A DNA stretch of 64,000 bases from Allium sativum (Eukaryota; Streptophyta; Magnoliopsida; Asparagales; Amaryllidaceae). Below the pieces are notes generated by a model. The model was not told the DNA's origin. It saw nothing but the letters and a program-made list of their open reading frames with translations, and did no database searches. The position numbers and the translations under genes are program-made. Positions within the stretch are counted from its first letter, which is position 1. Each line of letters begins with the position of its first letter. Positions 22,721-34,745 of the stretch are shown in pieces. Where the stretch lies: contig CM060921.1 in the NCBI GenBank assembly GCA_030737875.1, positions 397,770,192 to 397,834,191 on the forward strand, read 5' to 3'.

Positions 22721-24082
22721 TAAAAGCATTATCATTTATATGTTAGCGCATTAGAAATGAATAATTTGAAATCGCCGAATGAATTATATATATATATATA
22801 TATAATCAAAATTAAATGAATCGTGCGTGGTAGTTCGCGTTTCAGAATCGTAACTCTAGACGATTATACCGAAAGATCCGACCGTCGGATCTTCCCAATA
22901 CTAGAGCCGTTAGGTCCGCTTTGGGAAGATCTTTCCAACGATATAAATTTTGTTAAAATCCAATGGTTAGATTTTGAGAAATGTGTAAATCAAATTTTGA
23001 TGAAAACAGCGCCAAGGCCATGTAATGACCTGAAGCGTCATTAAATTAAATTGGTCTATTTTTATATAAATAATAATAGAGATAAATCATTATAAAATAT
23101 TATTAACGATATGAAATGTAAATAAGCCAATTTCTCTTGGTTTATTAAGTAATTATTAGTTTGTTAAAAATACGATTTTTAACTTATGTATGCAACATAT
23201 AAAATTGAAATGTTATGGTTGATTGATTGAATGGGTTGTGATCGACCAGTTTATGAGCAAAATATGCTTTTACATTTAGCATTGGGTTGGGTAGAAATAT
23301 CTATGTGCTAACACCTTGTGAAACACTTCATGATTTGACTATAAGGTGTTTAGCGATGTTGTTTATTTCAAAATTTAATAAATGATTTTGAAAAGTGATT
23401 TCTCAAGTAAAAAGAATAGTATTCCCGATTTTGGAGAGGGAATTTTTTATAAAATGTTTCATAAAACATAAAGAATTTCTAGGACTATACCCGATGATTT
23501 TGAAATGATTAGGAAGTAGAAATCTATATAGATTTGAAAGTACTTGTGATTATTATGTAGTTAAATGATTTTCCCTACTTTGGGATATAAAATTATTTTT
23601 CAAGTTTATGGTTGAAGGTGCAGGTGACTCGAAATTGACTAACAGTGCAAGCGCATGCATGTCTTCCCCAATTGGTGGGATGGTGCATTGTCAGTGTAGC
23701 CGTTAGGTGCGCACATATATTGGTTAGGTTAGGGTGCTACTGCCCTGTCCTGAGGGAACATGGCCGATATTTGGTTTCATAATTATTTGTATACATTGTT
23801 ACGTTTTGGAATTCATATTTCCAGATGTTTTGTTTTGAAATCCCGAAGTGAAATCTACTTTATTATAAAAGCTAGATATGTATTTCAAATGATTTGAAAT
23901 AAAAGAAATCGGGAAACAAAGTCCAAAGAAATAATTTATGTAAAGAGAATTGGATTTTGAAATCTAAGTTTAGGGATTATGCCTAAATGGGTAGGTTGAG
24001 GAATTGCATGTTGATTGATGCATTGTAGATCCATATGTTTATTTATGGTTGATGTTTATGCACTGGCAATCCAATGGAGTAA

Positions 24083-24107
24083 ACCCGTTCCGCGTTAGCG
24101 GCCTGGT
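24083..24107 (+). other. Conserved hairpin 'ACC-CCGC/GCGG-GGT' in LTR B
   Basis: Inner stem CCGC (24090-24093) pairs with GCGG (24098-24101) around loop GTTA. Outer ACC (24083-24085) pairs with GGT (24105-24107). Families D and E keep the same place and flanks but use CCGT/ACGG, a compensatory T-A to C-G change. Confidence 0.55.
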
Positions 24108-24157
24108 CCTATGATTGACCTTATTATTAAATAGGTTAAGTATGATTTCTCATACGA

Positions 24158-24229
24158 GTCACATGACGGACTTGTAGTTTGTTTCACTTGCAAACTCGGG
24201 TGCCCATATTTTCCACATGGGCAGTCGAG
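24158..24229 (+). other. Conserved hairpin pair GTCA/TGAC and TGCCC/GGGCA in LTR B
   Basis: GTCA-CA-TGAC (24158-24167) is followed by CTCG (24195-24198), TGCCC (24201-24205), a 13-nt loop, GGGCA (24219-24223) and CGAG (24226-24229). In family E the outer stem is CTTG/CAAG, a compensatory change. The 3' arm ends 320 nt before the LTR end. Confidence 0.55.
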
Positions 24230-24549
24230 TAGCTTATTTTGTAGATATATTGAGCAGGATTCTGGATCGAAGCTTAAAGCTATGTCCAGAGCACTGATAG
24301 CCTTCCGTTGTGTTAGTTTATTAGTTCCACTGCATTGTATGAAGTCTATTGTAAATTATCTTCCGCTGAGGTTATATCTCGATGTACTCTAATATTCTGT
24401 ACTCTGATGTAACATTATTATAATGTTTATAAAGGTCTGCTATTATTTGTTCTAACGTGTTGTATGCCCAAAGTTAGCGTATTCGGGTTTTGAATGGTCT
24501 TAGTCGATTTAACGATCGATTAGGTCCGAGCAAAATCCAAATCGTTACA

Positions 24550-25530
24550 GTACAGTTACTTCTGGCCTACAGTAAATCAGGATGCAACTGATTAATCACG
24601 ACTTTGCGACAGTTGTGCCAAAAGTTTGCAAAGATTCCTAGGGTACCCCCAGCCATCTCACCAGGATGGTGATCCCATGGTCGTTCGATATATGGGGGAT
24701 TGATATAATTAGAAGTCTTCCAATCGACAAAGGTGGAGCAAGGTACAGAATCGTGGTCGTGGACTACTTTACAAAATGGGCAGAAGCTGAACCAGTGACC
24801 ATGATCACGACAAAACTGGTGATTAATTTCACTCTCGTAAATATCATTTGCCGATTTGGGATCCCTAAAGTCGTCATAACCAAAAACAGAACTTAGTTTG
24901 ATACCATAAACTTTAGAGATTTATGTCAAAGATACCACACTGATAAAAGATACACTACCATGGCGCATCCACAATCGAATGGGCAAGTAGAAGAAGTGAA
25001 CAAAAGCATCAAGTCCATTATAAAGAAGCGACTGGAACAAGCAAAAGCCTTATGGGTCGATGAATTGCCTCTGGCCGTATGAGCCTATAGAACAGCCTAC
25101 AAGTCGATGACAAGCCACGCTCTCTTCTCATTGTCGTTCGGATCAGAAGCGGTCATTCTAGTAGAACTGGAAGTCCCCTCACATAGAACAACATGCTATG
25201 ATCCATTGACAAATAAAGCGCTTCTCCTCGAATCCATAAACATGGCTGAGGAGAAGAAAGATGAAGCGAATTTGCTTGTCTCGAGGCACAAACACCACGT
25301 TGTTTGATATTACAATGGGAAAGTTCAACCTAGAACTTCTGAACCTGGAAACTTAGTTCTGAAACATGCCTTCCCAGCCCCCGTCTTTCTGGACCCAAAA
25401 GGGAAGGACCTTACGTCATCCAATGGAGGCTTGGTAAAGGATCTTTCAAGCTAACGACGTTGGCAATGATATCCCTAGAGCATGGAACGCCCAGCATCTA
25501 CGACACTACCTAACCTGAGCTTTGTATTGA
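24550..25530 (+). pseudogene. A integrase: zinc domain 3' half, catalytic core, C-terminus
   Basis: Continuation of A's integrase after insertion B. LCDSC (about 24605) completes the zinc domain. The core starts at about 24676 with SFDIWGIDII (first catalytic Asp) and VVVDYFTKWAEAEP. The second catalytic Asp, expected in ITDNGT, reads Lys (codon 24882-24884), followed by a stop at 24894. AHPQSNGQVEEVNKSIKS near 24965 keeps the Glu. The C-terminal part (about 25107-25307 and decayed text to 25530) keeps SFGSEAVI and related Tat-like blocks. The enzyme would insert cDNA into the genome; this copy is dead. Confidence 0.85.
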
Positions 25531-25637
25531 TTCTTTTGTTCTTCAAACTATGTAAAAAGGCATGACAGATCGGAAATAGTCTAGTTGACATAAAAAAGAG
25601 AGTATGTTATTATCTTTCAAAGCTTCCGGGAGAATTT
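25531..25637 (+). other. Short A-derived spacer after pol
   Basis: AT-rich sequence between the end of A's integrase and the antisense reading frame. No motif recognised. Confidence 0.4.
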
Positions 25638-26449
25638 TCATGTTTCCTGATACTGTTGATCCACTAATTCAATTTGAACCTTAATGGCTACTACCCAATC
25701 AGAAGGTATTGGCATCAAATTTGGAACAAAGTGCGTATTTCCGAAATGGTAATCTGGGAACCGTTCCTTCGGAATCTTCATCCTCACTTGAGTGTCAGAG
25801 TCAAACACTACTGGTTTCGTCGTAGTTATGTCTATGTTATTACGTTTTGTGAGGACAATCACAGCTTCACTAATTTCTTGCTCCGTACTTAAGTCCTTAG
25901 CCTTGTCTTCTTGGTTTGAATGCTTCTTCAGAGGCTTCTCTTGAGAATAAGAGTCTTTCTGAGGAACTAGAGCTTTGAAAGTGTGCTTATCTCCCCCACT
26001 TTTGTTGTGATAACCCATATACTTATCTGAATTTGAGCGGGCTGGAACGCAAGAGCCGAAAGATCGATGGTGTTGAGACTGATAAGGCCTCCTATCAACT
26101 CTCCCGCTGCTTTCCCAGTGGTAATGTTCAGTATTAGAGTTATACCGAGGTATGCTTGCACGAACATCCCTGAGATCATATCTGCGGCGAGGCATCCCTC
26201 CTACAAGTTAATAAAAACCGGTATGTGTGCAAAGAAGTAATGCAAAAATACAGAAGTTGTGACGTGCATTATTAGTTTGGTGGTTGTCCTAAGTGATCCC
26301 CCCGACAGACCATGGCCCAGGGTCATGCTTGTGGGTGTAGTCTCCCCAGCCTTAGCAGGTATAGTTTCCTCTATGGAGGTAAGAAAGAAAGAGCCCATGC
26401 CAATATCTTTAGAGGTATATATTTTGTTGAGAAAAGGAAGTTTGGCCAT
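25638..26449 (-). pseudogene. Antisense ORF in A's 3' region (candidate Tat-type additional ORF)
   Basis: On -, two open pieces lie head to tail: 26449-26201 (82 codons, ATG at 26449) and 26195-25638 (185 codons, starting MPRRRYDLRDVRAS). The second is long for decayed DNA and is polar, with many Arg, Ser, Lys and Asp. I recognise no domain. Tat-lineage elements such as Grande and Retand are known to carry extra ORFs between pol and the 3' LTR, some antisense, and this frame has the right place and orientation. An intron could join the pieces: the stretch before 26197 ends in a pyrimidine-rich tract plus 'ttgtag'. The 5' end is cut by the D element at 26450. Confidence 0.5.
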
Positions 26450-26782
26450 TGTGACGACAAGGAATTTCGCTCGGTCCGAACCAGTCGCTAAACCGATCCA
26501 GGCCGTTCGAAACGCCCTATCGTTTGAGAACAGGACAAAACAGAACGCATACAGAAGAACATTTCATTGTATATCACAACAATGCATCAGATTACAAGAA
26601 TATACAGAGTATAAATGAATACTACACAGAAATATAAGAGATTTAAATTACATTTAAATACATAGCAGCGGAAAATAATACAATACACAACTAGAAGAAG
26701 ATATACGGATACAAAGCTTTCCGGATATCGTTCCAACTGTAAACCAGGATCCTGTGAATATAAATCTGCAAAACCAAAACTA

Positions 26783-26942
26783 CTAGCTGCCCGTGTCAAA
26801 ATAAGGGCACCCAGAGTTTAGGTTAAAACAATAAACTCCAGGTCAGTCATGTGACTGGTGTGAGAACTAAAACAGTTATTAATCTTTATTTTAAATCATT
26901 AGGTAAATCAAGGGACCACGCCGTATAACACGGAACGGGTTT
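26783..26942 (-). other. Three conserved hairpins in D's 3' LTR
   Basis: On +: TGCCC (26788-26792) with GGGCA (26805-26809); CAGTCA-TG-TGACTG (26844-26857, 6-bp perfect stem); CCGT (26921-26924) with ACGG (26930-26933), enclosed by ACC/GGT. Same order and distances from the LTR end as in B and E. Confidence 0.55.
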
Positions 26943-29659
26943 CCTCCCAAGAATACCAGTGCATGAGACAAACAGCGCAATGCTAAATAAAGAAAAATGA
27001 AGCTGTTATAAGACCCAGGTCCTATCACACAATGCAACGCAAGCCGGGGGATAGGGTTTTCCCTTATAACAGCCAAAGAATGCTTGATACGTTTAAAACA
27101 AATCATTTGATACTATTATAAGTGCATAGTGTATAAAACAACTTCAAATCATAAGTATCAATCATAGGCAGCATGAGCGTCCCATGCCACTATGTCGCCA
27201 TATATAGGTTTATAAATAAAACCGCAGATGTCACGTATTTGGAAATTGGATTTCCATCTATGAACCGAGGCAAAAGATAGTCCTCACCGACTTCGAGACT
27301 CTCTAGCCCGAGCCTCAGGGTCAGAGCGCATCGACCCTTGGATCCTCAGGGCCAGTCCACCGATGTGGATTAAACTTAAACCCTGAACATGCGTCTCCCT
27401 ACCCTATGGGGTGTAAGTCTGGTCCGTCTGCCGACCAGAATGCATCGGCCGAAACCGATATAACCGAGGCGCCTCGCAACAGCAACAACCACATAAGTCA
27501 AACTCGTCAGGGCGTGTAAAACCACTGACGCCACTTCTAGCTAGAAAGAAACGCATGCCCTCCCTGACGTCCTCTCCCGTTTTTGGTTCACAACCGGGGT
27601 GCGAGGCTCGCGAATTCACGTTACACAAAGCTGTGCCACACAGGCTGTGCTTTGATCATCACCACAAGACTTTGCTTTTCAACAGAAGCCTCGATCAATT
27701 GCCACTTAGGCATGCCACACAGGCAATTCACTCCATGCGTTTGATATCCATCAATATATAACCCCTGAGCTCGTACGTCTCAGAGAAGGGCGTTAAGCAA
27801 GAGAATAAATTCTCCGCCGCCAAACAGATATATATTTAATAGAGATCAATCACACGGACTAAAATCCAATGTCAGACACACAGTCCATTTACAAGTCCGT
27901 TCTGGGTCTGAACGAAACCGGAGGCACCTAGTACCCCGCATATCCATCGATCTCCAAGTACGTCTGGACGATCACTAACTGTTTCCATCTTCTTGGGTGT
28001 ACAGCCCAATCAAGATCATCAGTAATCACCCAAACGACGTGAAGACTTCTGGTCTTCGACCACCGTCTTCATCTTCGACACCACGTCGAATCAGTTATTC
28101 AGAATGGGATAAACCCGGTCTTTCTGAATAACTCGCGTATATATTATAAAAGTGTTACACAAACACAACATACGCCTCATTCCAATTCAGAATATTCTTT
28201 TATTCAAATATTCCTATACTTTGGGAAAAGTTCCCATTAATTTTATCCAAGATAAATTCTTTAAATTTATTCTTTAATCTCCTTTGAATATCAATTCAAA
28301 CTAGTCGGGATTAGCGAACCTTACCGAAGTAATCATTTATTTTAATTTCCCAATCTAAACCTATTCATCCCATGAAGTAAAACTGGTAATACTTCATATC
28401 TAACACCACGGTGTTATCGGTAAATTCAATTACCACTTCACGTTCAAATCTAATTAAAGATTTAACTATCGCCTGGAGCAAAACTGGTGATACTCCATTT
28501 TCGATCATTTCAATCTAATTAAAGATTCATTAAAACTCCACTTAGTTTTAATCTTCGACTGGGTTAAAGAATCAGTGTCATTTAAAACACGGTTCACGAT
28601 AAACCCAAAATCACATTCCATTAATTATCGGGTTAAAGAACAAGTGTTATTTAAAACACTGTTCACGATAAACCCAAAAATCAATACCCATTCAATTCCA
28701 ATTAAATATCATTTAATTGGTACACTTCATTAAATCTAAATAAAAAGATTTAATCTTTTCTCAACTGGGTTCAAGAACAGTGTTAGTGAAGACACCATTC
28801 ACGACAAACCCAAATCACATTCGATATTCAATACAAGGCTCTGAATAGAAAATATATCGGCTTATATTCAATATCGAATTCTACGACTAACAAATGTCGT
28901 ATTGGAAATAACGATATAAATATATATCTTTCAAATTTCCATAACAACACCTGTATAATCACGAATTCCAACATCGAAATATTCCGAAGACAATTTCGAT
29001 TCAAATCCACTCCAATGCAATCATTGGATATTCTGGTTATTTTTAAAACCCTTTTTAAATTCAATTTATTTATTTAAAAATAAATAGAATTTTAATTCTA
29101 GTTCAAAACCAGTTCATTTCGATAAAAATCTATTTTTATCTTTTCAAATATGGAGTTTTTCATCCCAATTCTTCTCAAATCATTTCTTATGATTTTACAC
29201 AAATTATTACTATTTTTAATAATTTTATCAATGCCTGTACAGTCGATTTCCATCAACGGCCATCGAACTACACTTACAGCGACCTTTTTCGAATTTGATT
29301 TGGACATAATTCCAAATCCAACCGTTAGATTTCTAATTTCTAATATTCTTTAGAAAGCTCTTTTCGATACGAACCCAACGGTTCCGGTTTTAGGAGAATC
29401 CGACGGTCGGATCTCCCGTAATGTCCGTTTGAAATAAATGATCGAAATTCACGAACTGCCGCGGCGCGGCGCGTTCTATTCAGGCCATTATATTATATAT
29501 ATAATATATATATAATATATTTCGTCGATTTCTATTTAAAACGAATTATATAAATAGTTTTAAATTCGTTTCAAAAGCCATTTCAACTTCCTTTTCAATT
29601 CAAATCGAAATTGAATTCTTCTTTATAAATTCGTTTCTATTCAATTCAAATTTCAATTC

Positions 29660-29850
29660 CATTTGAATTCATATTCAATTCAATTCATTTCGAAATCGTT
29701 TTCAATTCAATTCATTTCGAAATCGTTTTCAATTCAATTCATTTCGAAATCGTTTTCAATTCAATTCATTTCGAAATCGTTTTCAATTCAATTCATTTCG
29801 AAATCCTTTTCAATTCAATTCATTTCGAAATCGTTTTCAATTCAATTCAT
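29660..29850. repeat. 27-bp tandem array in D's 3' LTR (about 7 units)
   Basis: Unit 'ttcaattcaattcatttcg' plus 'aaatcgtt'. Nine-codon period, open on + as S-I-Q-F-I-S-K-S-F. Confidence 0.9.
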
Positions 29851-30096
29851 TTCTTAATATTCATTTTAAAATGAATAAAATCGATATAAATATCGTTCAC
29901 GTCAAAATGGCGTCAATCTAATCAACACGGCTTCATATATTGATATTTTCAAATATTCCATTTCGAATATTTCTATTTCAAATATTTCTATTTTAAAACT
30001 GGAATGAGGTCCAATCAATTACCATATAAAGTTAATTATATGGATTTTCATACAACACATGTATAATAGCATTGAAAAATAATCAACCATCAACCA

Positions 30097-30101
30097 AAGT
30101 G
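30097..30101. repeat. TSD of F, left (aagtg); right copy 56178-56182
   Basis: Perfect. The undisturbed site is visible at 63694-63698 and near 11390. Confidence 0.93.
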
Positions 30102-33069
30102 TGTAGGATCGATAATAACCCTAGAGGGGGGGTGAATAGGGTTTTTAACAATAAATTTAAACTAAACACGGTAATAAAGAAATCCAGTAAAATTAAAATC
30201 ATACGCAGATATACCCAGCTTCGGCAAACTGTGCCTACTGCTGCCTTTCTAAGATTTTTACTAGGAGATACAAACAGATCCCGCTTACAATCCTATGTAA
30301 ACTCGCAACTCCTGCTCCTGTTTATCCCTAAGCTCAAAATCCTAGACTAGTCTGTATACCCTAGACTAGATTTTCTCAGATTACACTTCAATACTCTGTG
30401 CTCCCTAGTTTTACAATAAAACTAGAAAAGAAGTTTCAAAAAAAAAACTTAAAGGAAATAAGGGAGGAGTTAAAAGTGGGGGGTCATCCCCTTTTCTTTG
30501 CACTAGCCCAAAGTGGTCGGGCCACTTTTATTTTGCGGTGCTCCCTTGTGTTTTCTTTAGCCCGATCCTCCCTTTCTCTCTGAAACAAAAAAAATGGCGG
30601 CTGCGATTAGGGTTTCAGTGATTTTTCCCTAAATCAATCTCGGTGAAGTGTGTAATGGATTTCTGGAAGCTTGTTTTGCTTCTCCAGTGTATCTCCTTCG
30701 TTCTTGCGATCAATCTGAGTGAGTTTTATCAACTCTTGCAATTTAGGGTTTCGGATTTCTTTTTGTGTGAATTGATTGATAAAGTCGATGATGAATTGTG
30801 TGCTTTTATAAGGGTTTCTACACCCTGGTGCTCTGATTTCGTTGATGACTTGCTCGATTTTTTTTTTCGATGATTGATTGCGGTTTCCCTTTTGAAAATT
30901 CTCGGCTTTGAATGAATTTTTCTTGAACCCTTGATTACCTCGGTTTAATCACCTTAAATGGATTGTCCCTTTTATTTCCTCGATTGAATTTGAGATTTGT
31001 TGTGATGAATCTGGTTGGCTTTGAGCTTTGACAAACATAAAATGATTTTTGCCCATAATGAATTTGATGACATATCTGAACATACTTTGAAAACTTGCCA
31101 AAAACTATGCTGGTCAAAACATTGAAGCTGATATCCTCGGCTTGATTTCAGGAAATTGTTTATTGCCGAAAAAATACATTTCCTTTTGCTCGAAATTTCT
31201 TGCCTTATGTGTTCTTGTGAGATTTCTGAAAAGTAATGTTATTGCCAAAAGTTACATTCCCTTTTTGCTCTATAAATTCTGTTCTGGAAACATTTTAAAC
31301 CCATATAAATTTGACTGCAAATTAATTGCTTGTCAAAAATATGTTGTCCAAAACTGGAAATGAATCTTGCCAAAAACATTGCGAGCACTGATTAATTTCT
31401 TGATTTACTTGATTTAAAACTGTTGCCAAATATGCTACTCCATTTCTGAAAGCAGATTTGCTCCTCTGAATTTTTCCCTTGCGTGATTTAAAAACATTGT
31501 TTCTTGGATTTAAATTTGTTTCCTTTTTGTTGTGAAACAAAATCGGCCTCTTGAAAAAAAAAATTGCTTTGTTATTTCTGGAAATGTTAAAACAGGAAAA
31601 CTCTTGCCATGTTTGCATCATGTATCCATGTAGATAGCATTGCATCATGTATATATTTCTGAACTGTCATGCTTGCCGAATCATTTGCATGTAAGTGAGT
31701 GGGTCCATTTGCTTGTGTATACACTTGTACATACTTGTTGTTTTCCCCCATTTCCATGGTCCTCCACTTTGCACTGTGCTCAACTTGACCATGTACTGAT
31801 TTTGTGAAAGCATGCTTCTGTGTGTGTGATGACCATTGATTAACTTGAATAAAATTGCTTCTTCAAGCTGACTTCTGAAAACTTGTGATTTGCTGTGTCA
31901 TGTGTGTGCATGATCCTTTATGTACATGAAGTCCATTCATTCACTTATCATGCTGCTCGAAATATAGCTGCACCATGTTGATGTTTTGCACCATGTACAC
32001 TATTCACCATTTACTCTTGCTCGACACATTGTGAGCTTGCTATCTTACTGCTCATGTAAAAGGCTGCTTTAACTTGTATATACTTGATTGCACACATCCA
32101 CTTGTACTGGCAACCTTGCTTTGCCTTTGCATGCTCCTGCTTGCATGTTGTACCACTGTTTTGAAAATCTGGTTTGCTGTCTTGACCATGTTGAGTATCA
32201 CTTTGACTATGACCATGAGGTCGAGCTGAACCACTTTGTTGTTGCACCTGTCTTGATCACTTAGTCCATTCTGACTCTGTCATATTTGTTGCATCAATTT
32301 CTTACTGCCATGTCACTTTGCTGTGTAATCATTCATGTTTGTGCACCAACACTTTGAGCGTGTGCCATGAGTCCTCTTTGCCACTTTGACATTGTAATTT
32401 GAGATGTGTTGACTTTGAAAAATTATTTGCTGGTTGACCTCTTTTGAACCTGTCTTGATTTTGTCAATTCACCTTGTTTTGCTTAATACTTTGCTCATCA
32501 CTTGTTTGATTCTGAAATAAAAAAAATAGCAGTCAAACTATACTGAGTTGAGGCTGGTCAGAATCAGTTGATTCTGATCAGCAAACCAGTATGGTTTTGA
32601 TGTGGCTGTTCAAGTCTGAAATATGATGAGAAAAACACACAGAAAGCTGAGACAAACAAAAATTGAATCAATCACACAGAGAATCATTTTTGTCAAAAGT
32701 ATTTGTTTTCCAGTGTACTGTGTATATTTCTTTCTTTTGTGACAGGTTACAGGATGATGCTTTGGACAGCTAAGGTGTTCTTAACAAGAATAATCCAGCA
32801 AGAAATGAGAAGAAAAAGAAAAAAAATGAAGTGCTTGTAAAAAAAAATTGTATGTACTGAAATTATTTGTAAAGTGATTTGTAAAGTCTTGTGTGTAAAT
32901 GAATTGTAAAATAAATAATATTATTGGAAATAAAATTTATTTGATTTTTCTATATTCTGTGTAAATTCTGTGTTATTTTATTTTCCAATAATACTAGATA
33001 TTCCACAATCAAACACTCCAGTAACAAAAATCTATTTGTTATCATCAAACAAAAATACTAGTATCAACA
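30102..33069 (-). repeat. 3' LTR of F
   Basis: 2,968 bp, TGTTGATACT...GATCCTACA on -. Non-coding. Plus-strand open frames, including one starting near 30643 with a hydrophobic start, occur in both LTRs and match nothing I know. Confidence 0.93.
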
Positions 33070-33083
33070 AACTCCCCCTTTTG
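33070..33083 (-). other. PPT of F
   Basis: On - AAAAGGGGGAGTT next to TGTTGATAC. Similar tracts lie at about 33150-33170 and 33302-33314. Confidence 0.85.
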
Positions 33084-34059
33084 ATGATGACAAACAGACT
33101 TAAGATTTTTGTGAATAACGAGATGTGTTTGAACAAGGGCTCCCCCTACATTTGAGCTCCCCCTATCAGTTGTAAACAGACATGAGTAAAGAATTTGAAA
33201 ATAACAAGAGTAAAGAATTTGAAAATAACAAAAAATTAAACACTTAGCATTAATGGCAAAATAAAATCTATAGACGTCTGTAAACAACACAAAATCTTAA
33301 CTTCTTCTCCCCCTTTGTAATCATCAAAAGAATAACAATTCTGGACATTTTAAAGAGTATGGACTGTAATTAGTAATCAAGTCATTTGACAGTATCAGAT
33401 TCAAACACTCCGAATAATCAAACAAAAAGATTAGAATAATCTGTAAAAGAAGAACACATTTCACAAGACAGAAAGTGGAACGATGGAATATTTAATATAT
33501 ATCAGGGATTTTTTTTTTAAATATATTTCAATAGCAAACTAACCACGCATGACCAGAGCTTGGATTTTCAAATGGAATTAGCTGCAACATGAAAAAATTT
33601 CAAAACTATACTGACCACGCATAACCGGATCTTGGATTTTTAAATGGAATCAGTGATAGCATGAAAAATAAGTATTCTCATAACCATGCATGACCAGAGC
33701 TTGGATTTTTAAATGAGATTAGAGAAATACTTATTATATATTTTTTTTATTTGTGTATACTTAAATCCCCTTGATATATATAAAATAATAATGATGATTG
33801 ATAGAAGGGTGATAGAGACAGACAATGAAAGTGAACAAAAGTTCCTCAATTACTGATATTATAAAGCATATTTGATCGTTTCAGAGCTACAAATTTTCAA
33901 ACATCTCATATTCTGAAAACTTACACAGTCACAAATTTATCATAAATGTCCAAAAACAAACTGGTCTTTTCTTGATGATTTGAAGCATGGATTATTTGTC
34001 AGAAAGATAATTGCCAACAGAACATCTTAAGAGAAAATTTATTCAAAAATGCTAAAAGA
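33084..34059 (-). other. F 3' untranslated region
   Basis: No env-like frame, although some SIRE relatives have one here. Contains extra PPT-like runs and three diverged repeats of about 70 bp (33542, 33614, 33683; phrase accacgcatgaccagagctt). Confidence 0.65.
33542..33740. repeat. Three repeats of about 70 bp in F's 3' region
   Basis: Starts at 33542, 33614 and 33683, each with 'acca(c/t)gcat(g/a)acc.ga.cttggattt' followed by an A/T-rich tail. Confidence 0.75.
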
Positions 34060-34745
34060 TTAATTTATTTCTATAATTCCCAAATCCAAACGTAATCTGC
34101 AAAATCTGTCTTCAGGAAGGGGTTTTGTAAAAATATCAGCAAGTTGAGATTCGGTTGGAATAAATTCTATACAAATATCTTCACAAGCAATATGATCTCT
34201 AAGAAAGTGGTGTCTTACATCAATGTGTTTCGTGCGTGAGTGATGTACTGGATTATTTGATAAGTCAATTGCACTCTTACTGTCACATTTTAAAGGAACT
34301 CGTTTATAACAAAGTCCAAAATCAGATAAATTCTGCATCATCCATAAAATCTGTGCACAACAACTTCCTAAAGCAATATATTCAGCCTCAGTGGTGGATA
34401 AAGCAACACAGTTTTGTTTTCTACTTGACCACGACACAAGTGAATGACCTAGCATGAAGCACGTTCCACTAGTACTTTTTCTATCTGTGAGTGAACCAGC
34501 ATAATCAGCATCAGTATACCCAACTAAATTAAAGTTATCACAAGAAGGATACCATAAGCCCAAATTTGGTGTGTGTAACAAATATCTTAGAATCCGTTTT
34601 GTGGCTTTTAGATGAGATTCCTTTGGATTTGATTGAAAACGAGCACACAAACAAACAGAAAACATAATATCAGGTCTAGAAGAAGAAAGATAAAGAAGTG
34701 AACCGATAATACCGCGATATTTCTTTTGATCCACATAACACCTTT
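34060..34745 (-). pseudogene. F RNase H
   Basis: Frame 34734-34060. It begins [20 protein letters not shown] (end of RT connection), then VGYTDADYAGSLTDRKSTSG, LVSWSSRKQNCVALSTTEAE, KHIDVRHHFLRDHI and IPTESQLADIFTKPLPEDRF, the full copia RNase H signature with catalytic Asp and Glu present. It is in a different frame from RT; the shift lies near 34735-34745. Confidence 0.9.

Larger units (their letters stand above)
5067..24549 (+). mobile_element. Solo LTR B (about 4.64 kb without insertion C)
   Basis: Starts TGTAACAACCCG and ends AATCGTTACA (TG...CA). Flanking 5-mers are GTGCA (5062-5066) and GTACA (24550-24554), 4/5 matching. No internal domain or second LTR is present, so this is a solo LTR left by LTR-LTR recombination. 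It is split by element C (5734-20576) and its TSD; the remaining pieces are 5067-5733 and 20582-24549. Its U3 aligns collinearly with family D, and its 3' part carries the same three hairpins as families D and E. It is therefore a diverged member of the same long-LTR superfamily, in + orientation. Confidence 0.85.
20582..24549 (+). mobile_element. Remainder of LTR B after element C
   Basis: Non-coding LTR sequence: a GC-richer patch at about 20985-21185, an (AT)n run at about 21440-21462, a long degenerate array at 21560-22720, another (AT)n run near 22783-22803, a block homologous to family D at about 22815-22990 (the CCGACCGTCGGATC region), and a hairpin cluster at 24083-24229 near the LTR end. 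Short open frames here have no recognisable product. Confidence 0.75.
26450..30101 (-). repeat. 3' LTR of D, segment before copia F
   Basis: Near-identical to 60042-63694. Non-coding. It contains the hairpin cluster (26783-26942) and the 27-bp array (29660-29850). Open frames at 26891-27106, 27404-27628 and 28828-29064 on - are repeated in the other LTR and have no recognisable domain. Confidence 0.9.

Noticed and set aside
29660..29850. Regular short repeats resembling a CRISPR array
   Set aside because: Head-to-tail 27-bp units without spacers, in a plant LTR.
30585..30873. Gene-like start (ATGGCGGCTGCG with AGGGTTT motifs, and a hydrophobic-start frame at 30643)
   Set aside because: Lies in both LTRs of F on the strand opposite to the element; the first frame stops after about a dozen codons and the second has no known domain. 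Possibly a captured leader fragment, but not supported.
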